The position numbers and the translations under genes are program-made. The notes beneath the pieces are model-generated. The model was not told where the DNA came from. It worked only from the letters and a program-made list of their open reading frames with translations, and did no database searches. A stretch of DNA of 8,717 nt from Steroidobacteraceae bacterium (GTDB lineage Bacteria > Pseudomonadota > Gammaproteobacteria > Steroidobacterales > Steroidobacteraceae): contig JALRHE010000066.1 in assembly GCA_023253235.1 (NCBI GenBank), positions 1-8,717 of the forward strand. The letters run 5' to 3'. Below are positions 6,308 through 8,717 of this stretch, one piece after another. How positions within the stretch are numbered: position 1 is the stretch's first letter; each line of letters opens with the position of its first letter.

Positions 6308-6335
6308 TTTGGCTAGACGTAAACCTAAATTGACA
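6302..6335. promoter_or_regulatory. Double PpsR-like operator forming a symmetric dyad between divergent promoters
   Basis: Nine-base arms TGTCAATTT (6302-6310) and AAATTGACA (6327-6335) are perfect inverted repeats, and the centre is ACGT (6317-6320). Read outward-in, each half is an 18-mer: TGTCAATTTGGCTAGACG on the plus strand and TGTCAATTTAGGTTTACG on the minus strand, identical at 14 of 18 positions. Each matches the PpsR consensus TGT-N12-ACA except for the last base (ACG). The two 18-mers share the central CG. The outer TGTCAA of each half is also the -35 box of the promoter pointing away from the centre. Confidence 0.5.
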
Positions 6336-6358
6336 TTCGCCACCCTCTTTAATACATT
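6330..6358 (+). promoter_or_regulatory. Predicted sigma70-type promoter of bchF-lhaA
   Basis: A perfect TTGACA (6330-6335) is followed 17 bases later by TACATT (6353-6358), a four-of-six -10 box in an AT-richer stretch (TTTAATACATT). The predicted start near 6365 gives a short leader of about 23 bases before the bchF ATG. The -35 box lies in the right arm of the PpsR-like dyad, so repression under aerobic conditions is expected. It has not been tested. Confidence 0.5.
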
Positions 6359-6387
6359 CGGGCTGAATCCGTGGTGCGAGACCACCC

Positions 6388-6921
6388 ATGCCCAATGCCT
6401 CAACGCCCACCGAGGGCCGACCGCTATACACCGCCGAGGAACGCGCCCGTCGCGACCGTTCGGTGTGGACGGTCGTGCAAGGCGTACTCGCACCACTTCA
6501 GTTGCTCGCCTTCCTGGTCAGCGTCTGGTTGGTGCTGTCCTTCCTACAAACCGGCGACGGTGAAAACGCAGCCACGATCTCCATCGTCATCAAGACGTTG
6601 TTCCTCTACGCGATCATGGTGACGGGTGCGATTTGGGAGAAAGAGGTCTTCGGCGTCTGGCTGTTCGCACCGAGCTTTTTCTGGGAAGACGTCGTCAGCA
6701 TGGCGGTCATCGCACTGCACACCGCGTACCTGTACGCAATGCTGACTGCGGCCCTGCCCGTGCGGGAGCAGATGCTGCTCGCCCTGATTGCCTACGGCAC
6801 GTACATCGTCAACGCGCTGCAGTTCTTCTACAAACTCTATCTCGCCAAGCGCACTGTCGCCGCGAACAAGCCGATCGTCGATACCGCAGATCGCAACGCC
6901 GCGATGGAGCCGAGCGCATGA
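6388..6921 (+). CDS. bchF: 3-vinyl bacteriochlorophyllide hydratase BchF
   Basis: BchF adds water to the C3 vinyl group of (bacterio)chlorophyllide to give the 3-hydroxyethyl compound in bacteriochlorophyll a synthesis. The 177-residue membrane protein begins with a short hydrophilic tail and the family-typical LYTAEERARRDRSVWTVVQG (13-32). It has four hydrophobic segments (about 32-53, 62-83, 100-121 and 125-148). The conserved block IWEKEVFGVWLFAPSFFWED (82-101), followed by HTAYLYAM and NALQFFYKLYLAKR, makes the family assignment secure. The ATG at 6388-6390 is chosen because it leaves the usual short N-terminus; only a weak GAG lies at ribosome-binding distance, in the loop of a small hairpin. 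It overlaps lhaA by 4 bases (ATGA). In most purple bacteria bchNBHLM follow bchF, but here they do not. Confidence 0.95.
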   Translation: MPNASTPTEGRPLYTAEERARRDRSVWTVVQGVLAPLQLLAFLVSVWLVLSFLQTGDGENAATISIVIKTLFLYAIMVTGAIWEKEVFGVWLFAPSFFWEDVVSMAVIALHTAYLYAMLTAALPVREQMLLALIAYGTYIVNALQFFYKLYLAKRTVAANKPIVDTADRNAAMEPSA

Positions 6922-8327
6922 TTCGGCGACTACTGTCAGATCCCCGTTTCCTGCCGTTCGCCGATGCCGCGAGCGTCGATTTGCCGCTCGGTCGACTGCT
7001 GCGACTAGCACTGTTTCAGGTCTCGGTCGGTCTCGCGCTCGCACTGCTCAACGGCACGCTCAATCGCATCATGATCGTCGAGTTGAATGTACCGGCATGG
7101 CTCGTCGCAACGATGATCGCTCTGCCGCTGCTATTCGCACCGTTTCGCGCGTTACTCGGTTACAAGTCGGATCATTACCGCTCGATACTCGGCTGGCGCC
7201 GCGTGCCCTACATCTGGCTTGGCACCATGCTTCAGTTCGGCGGCTTGGCGATCATGCCCTTCGCGTTGCTGGTTTTGAGCGGAACGGGTCGTGGCTCGAT
7301 CGTCTACGGACAAATCGGTGCTGCGCTCGCCTTTCTGATGGTGGGTGCCGGCTTGCACACGACACAAACGGCTGGTCTCGCACTCGCCACCGACATCGCG
7401 CCCGAAAAGTCGCGCCCACGCGTTGTGGCGTTGATGTACGTCATGTTGCTGATCGGCATGGTCGGCGCCTCGCTCGCCTTCGGATGGCTGTTGAGCGGCC
7501 GATACACGCACATGCTTTTGATCCAGATCATCCAAGGCGCCGCGTTCGTCACCTTCGTGCTCAACGTGATCGCTCTCTGGCGCCAAGAAAAACGCGACCC
7601 CGCGCGAGGACGCGACACCTCGCCAATCCCGGCTTTCGGCAAGGCGTGGCGCGAGTTCACCGCGCCGGCACACACCCGGCGTCTGCTCGTGGCAGTCGGA
7701 CTCGGTACGGCCGCCTTCAGCATGCAGGATGTGCTGCTTGAGCCCTATGGCGGACAAATATTGAACATGCCCATCGGTGCGACGAGCTTGTTGACCGCGT
7801 TGTCAGCCAGCGGTGCCCTACTCGCTTTCGCCATCGCTGCTCGCCAATTACAACGCGGAGCGGACCCGATGCGCGTCGCTGCCATGGGCGCACTCGTGGG
7901 TGTGTTGGCTTTCGTGGCGGTGGTGTTCGCGGAGCCCATCGGATCACCTTGGCTCTTCCGTCTCGGCGCGGTGCTGATCGGCTTCCGCGGCGGGCTCTTC
8001 TCCGTCGGTGGCCTGCTCGCTGCCATGGCGCTGCAACGCAGCGACCACGGGCTCGCGCTCGGCGCATGGGGTGCCGTGCAGGCGACAGCCGCGGGACTTG
8101 CGATCGCCGGTGGCGGTGCTGCTGCCAACGTGATCGGCGCGCTCGCCACGAGCGGCGCCCTCGGTCCGGCGCTGGTATCGCCGGCGACCGGCTATCTCTT
8201 CGTTTATCACATCGAGATCGCGTTGCTGTTTGCAGCGTTGATCGCGATTGGACCGCTCGTACGCACGAGTCAATTCCGTTCGGCTCCGACCACACAAGGT
8301 TTGGGGCTCGCGGAACTGCCGAGCTGA
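6918..8327 (+). CDS. lhaA: LhaA, PucC-family MFS protein for light-harvesting complex 1 assembly
   Basis: This 469-residue, roughly 12-helix protein is the PucC/BCD-family member found immediately before puhA in purple bacteria. LhaA is required for normal LH1 assembly, with a proposed role in bacteriochlorophyll or antenna-peptide delivery. Visible family features are LLNGTLNRIMIVELNVPAW (about 42-60), RALLGYKSDHYRSILGWRR (77-95) with VPYIWLGTMLQFGG after it, SMQDVLLEPYGG in the middle, and GLALGAWGAVQATAAGLAIA near the end. The reading frame is open far upstream (from 6633), but the true start is the ATG at 6918-6920. It overlaps the bchF stop in an ATGA junction, has GGAG 9 bases upstream, and begins the conserved MIRRLL...LPLGRLLRLALFQ N-terminus. 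The upstream part of the frame is Arg-rich shadow sequence of bchF. Cotranscribed with bchF; puhA follows after 49 bases. Confidence 0.94.
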   Translation: MIRRLLSDPRFLPFADAASVDLPLGRLLRLALFQVSVGLALALLNGTLNRIMIVELNVPAWLVATMIALPLLFAPFRALLGYKSDHYRSILGWRRVPYIWLGTMLQFGGLAIMPFALLVLSGTGRGSIVYGQIGAALAFLMVGAGLHTTQTAGLALATDIAPEKSRPRVVALMYVMLLIGMVGASLAFGWLLSGRYTHMLLIQIIQGAAFVTFVLNVIALWRQEKRDPARGRDTSPIPAFGKAWREFTAPAHTRRLLVAVGLGTAAFSMQDVLLEPYGGQILNMPIGATSLLTALSASGALLAFAIAARQLQRGADPMRVAAMGALVGVLAFVAVVFAEPIGSPWLFRLGAVLIGFRGGLFSVGGLLAAMALQRSDHGLALGAWGAVQATAAGLAIAGGGAAANVIGALATSGALGPALVSPATGYLFVYHIEIALLFAALIAIGPLVRTSQFRSAPTTQGLGLAELPS

Positions 8328-8376
8328 CGGGTATCGACGACGTTTCGAAGGACTGATCGAGTCAGGGAGCAAGCAA

Positions 8377-8717
8377 ATGGAAACTGGCGGATTGACGAGC
8401 TATATCGACTTGGCCCAGATCGCCCTCTACGGGTTCTGGATTTTCTTTGCAGGTTTGATTTGGTACCTGCACCGCGAGGATAAACGCGAAGGTTATCCAC
8501 TCGATTCGGAGCGTTCCGATCGTTCGGGTGGTCGGGTTCGCGTTGAGGGATTCCCCGCCGTGCCGTCACCGAAGACCTTTTTGTTGGCCGATGGCAGCAG
8601 CGTCCAGGCGCCCTCCGCGGCTACTGCAGATCGTCGTGCGATCGCAGCCTCGCCGCTAGGCCATGGTGAAGGCGCAGCACTGCAACCGACCGGCGATCCG
8701 ATGCGTGACGGAGTGGG
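8377..8717 (+). CDS. puhA: Photosynthetic reaction centre H subunit PuhA (5' part)
   Basis: PuhA caps the cytoplasmic side of the type II reaction centre and is needed for its assembly and for electron transfer around the quinones. The window holds 113 codons plus two bases before the sequence ends; the full protein is usually about 250-260 residues. A short periplasmic N-terminus leads into a single transmembrane helix DLAQIALYGFWIFFAGLIWYL (residues 11-31). The conserved HREDKREGYPLDSE (32-45) and VPSPKTF (at about 66-72) follow, then the start of the cytoplasmic domain. The ATG at 8377-8379 has AGGGAG seven bases upstream. Position directly after lhaA is the conserved one. No separate promoter is obvious in the 49 bases before it; elsewhere puhA is often transcribed from within or before lhaA. 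Confidence 0.95.
   Translation, partial: METGGLTSYIDLAQIALYGFWIFFAGLIWYLHREDKREGYPLDSERSDRSGGRVRVEGFPAVPSPKTFLLADGSSVQAPSAATADRRAIAASPLGHGEGAALQPTGDPMRDGV

Noticed and set aside
6150..6387. Possible cobalamin riboswitch upstream of the B12-binding aerR
   Set aside because: The leader of about 120 bases is short for this class and I could not see the conserved B12-box; only a simple stem is present.
6633..6917. N-terminal extension of the lhaA reading frame giving a 564-residue protein
   Set aside because: The first 95 codons lie inside bchF in another frame and read as Arg/His-rich sequence; homology to LhaA and a good ribosome-binding site begin at the ATG at 6918.
6788..7741. Open frame of 317 codons on the plus strand overlapping bchF and lhaA
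   Set aside because: Very rich in Arg, Ser, Thr and Ala, with no recognisable domain; it is the high-GC shadow of two secure genes in other frames.
8328..8376. Separate promoter or PpsR site for puhA in the gap after lhaA
   Set aside because: No TGT-N12-ACA and no acceptable -35/-10 pair is visible in the 49 bases; readthrough from bchF-lhaA or a promoter inside lhaA is simpler.

Overview
The window is part of a proteobacterial photosynthesis gene cluster from a bacteriochlorophyll-a-based anoxygenic phototroph, purple or aerobic. Evidence for this is the linked set aerR-ppsR-bchG-(PucC-like MFS gene)-bchP on the minus strand, facing bchF-lhaA-puhA on the plus strand. The type II reaction-centre gene puhA and the aerR/ppsR regulatory pair limit the source to phototrophic Proteobacteria or a lineage that acquired its cluster from them. 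The single-cysteine-like PpsR (no Cys near residue 250) resembles what is described for beta-proteobacterial PpsR, and I lean towards a Beta- or Gammaproteobacterium, but the sequence does not settle the class.

Layout from left to right. 1-168: C-terminal end of a plus-strand MFS transporter, probably the cluster border. 148-432 (minus): a small three-helix membrane protein of unknown function, last gene of the minus-strand operon and tail-to-tail overlapping the MFS gene. 438-1610 (minus): bchP, geranylgeranyl reductase. 1614-2972 (minus): PucC/BCD-family MFS protein, the R. capsulatus orf428 type. 2969-3871 (minus): bchG, bacteriochlorophyll synthase. 3903-5318 (minus): ppsR/crtJ, redox/light-responsive repressor. 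5334-6149 (minus): aerR/ppaA, cobalamin-binding antirepressor. 6150-6387: divergent regulatory region. 6388-6921 (plus): bchF, 3-vinyl bacteriochlorophyllide hydratase. 6918-8327 (plus): lhaA. 8377-8717 (plus): 5' part of puhA, reaction-centre H subunit, running off the window.

The genes work together as follows. BchF acts mid-pathway in bacteriochlorophyll a synthesis. BchG attaches the C20 tail and BchP reduces it to phytyl. LhaA and the second PucC-like protein are presumed to help deliver or insert pigment and antenna proteins into the membrane. PuhA is a reaction-centre subunit. AerR and PpsR control the cluster. The sequence shows PpsR-type operators (TGT-N12-ACA or one-base variants) fused to sigma70 -35 boxes at three promoters: one for bchG, and two back-to-back ones for aerR and bchF that together form a symmetric 34-bp dyad.

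The most notable points are the absence of bchNBHLM from the usual bchFNBHLM-lhaA-puhA order, the paired operator in the divergent region, a perfect PpsR site straddling the ppsR stop codon with a promoter that would give a leaderless bchG mRNA, a PpsR without the canonical Cys near 250, and the unassigned small membrane protein behind bchP. I found no CRISPR array, tRNA, rRNA, insertion sequence or clear intrinsic terminator.
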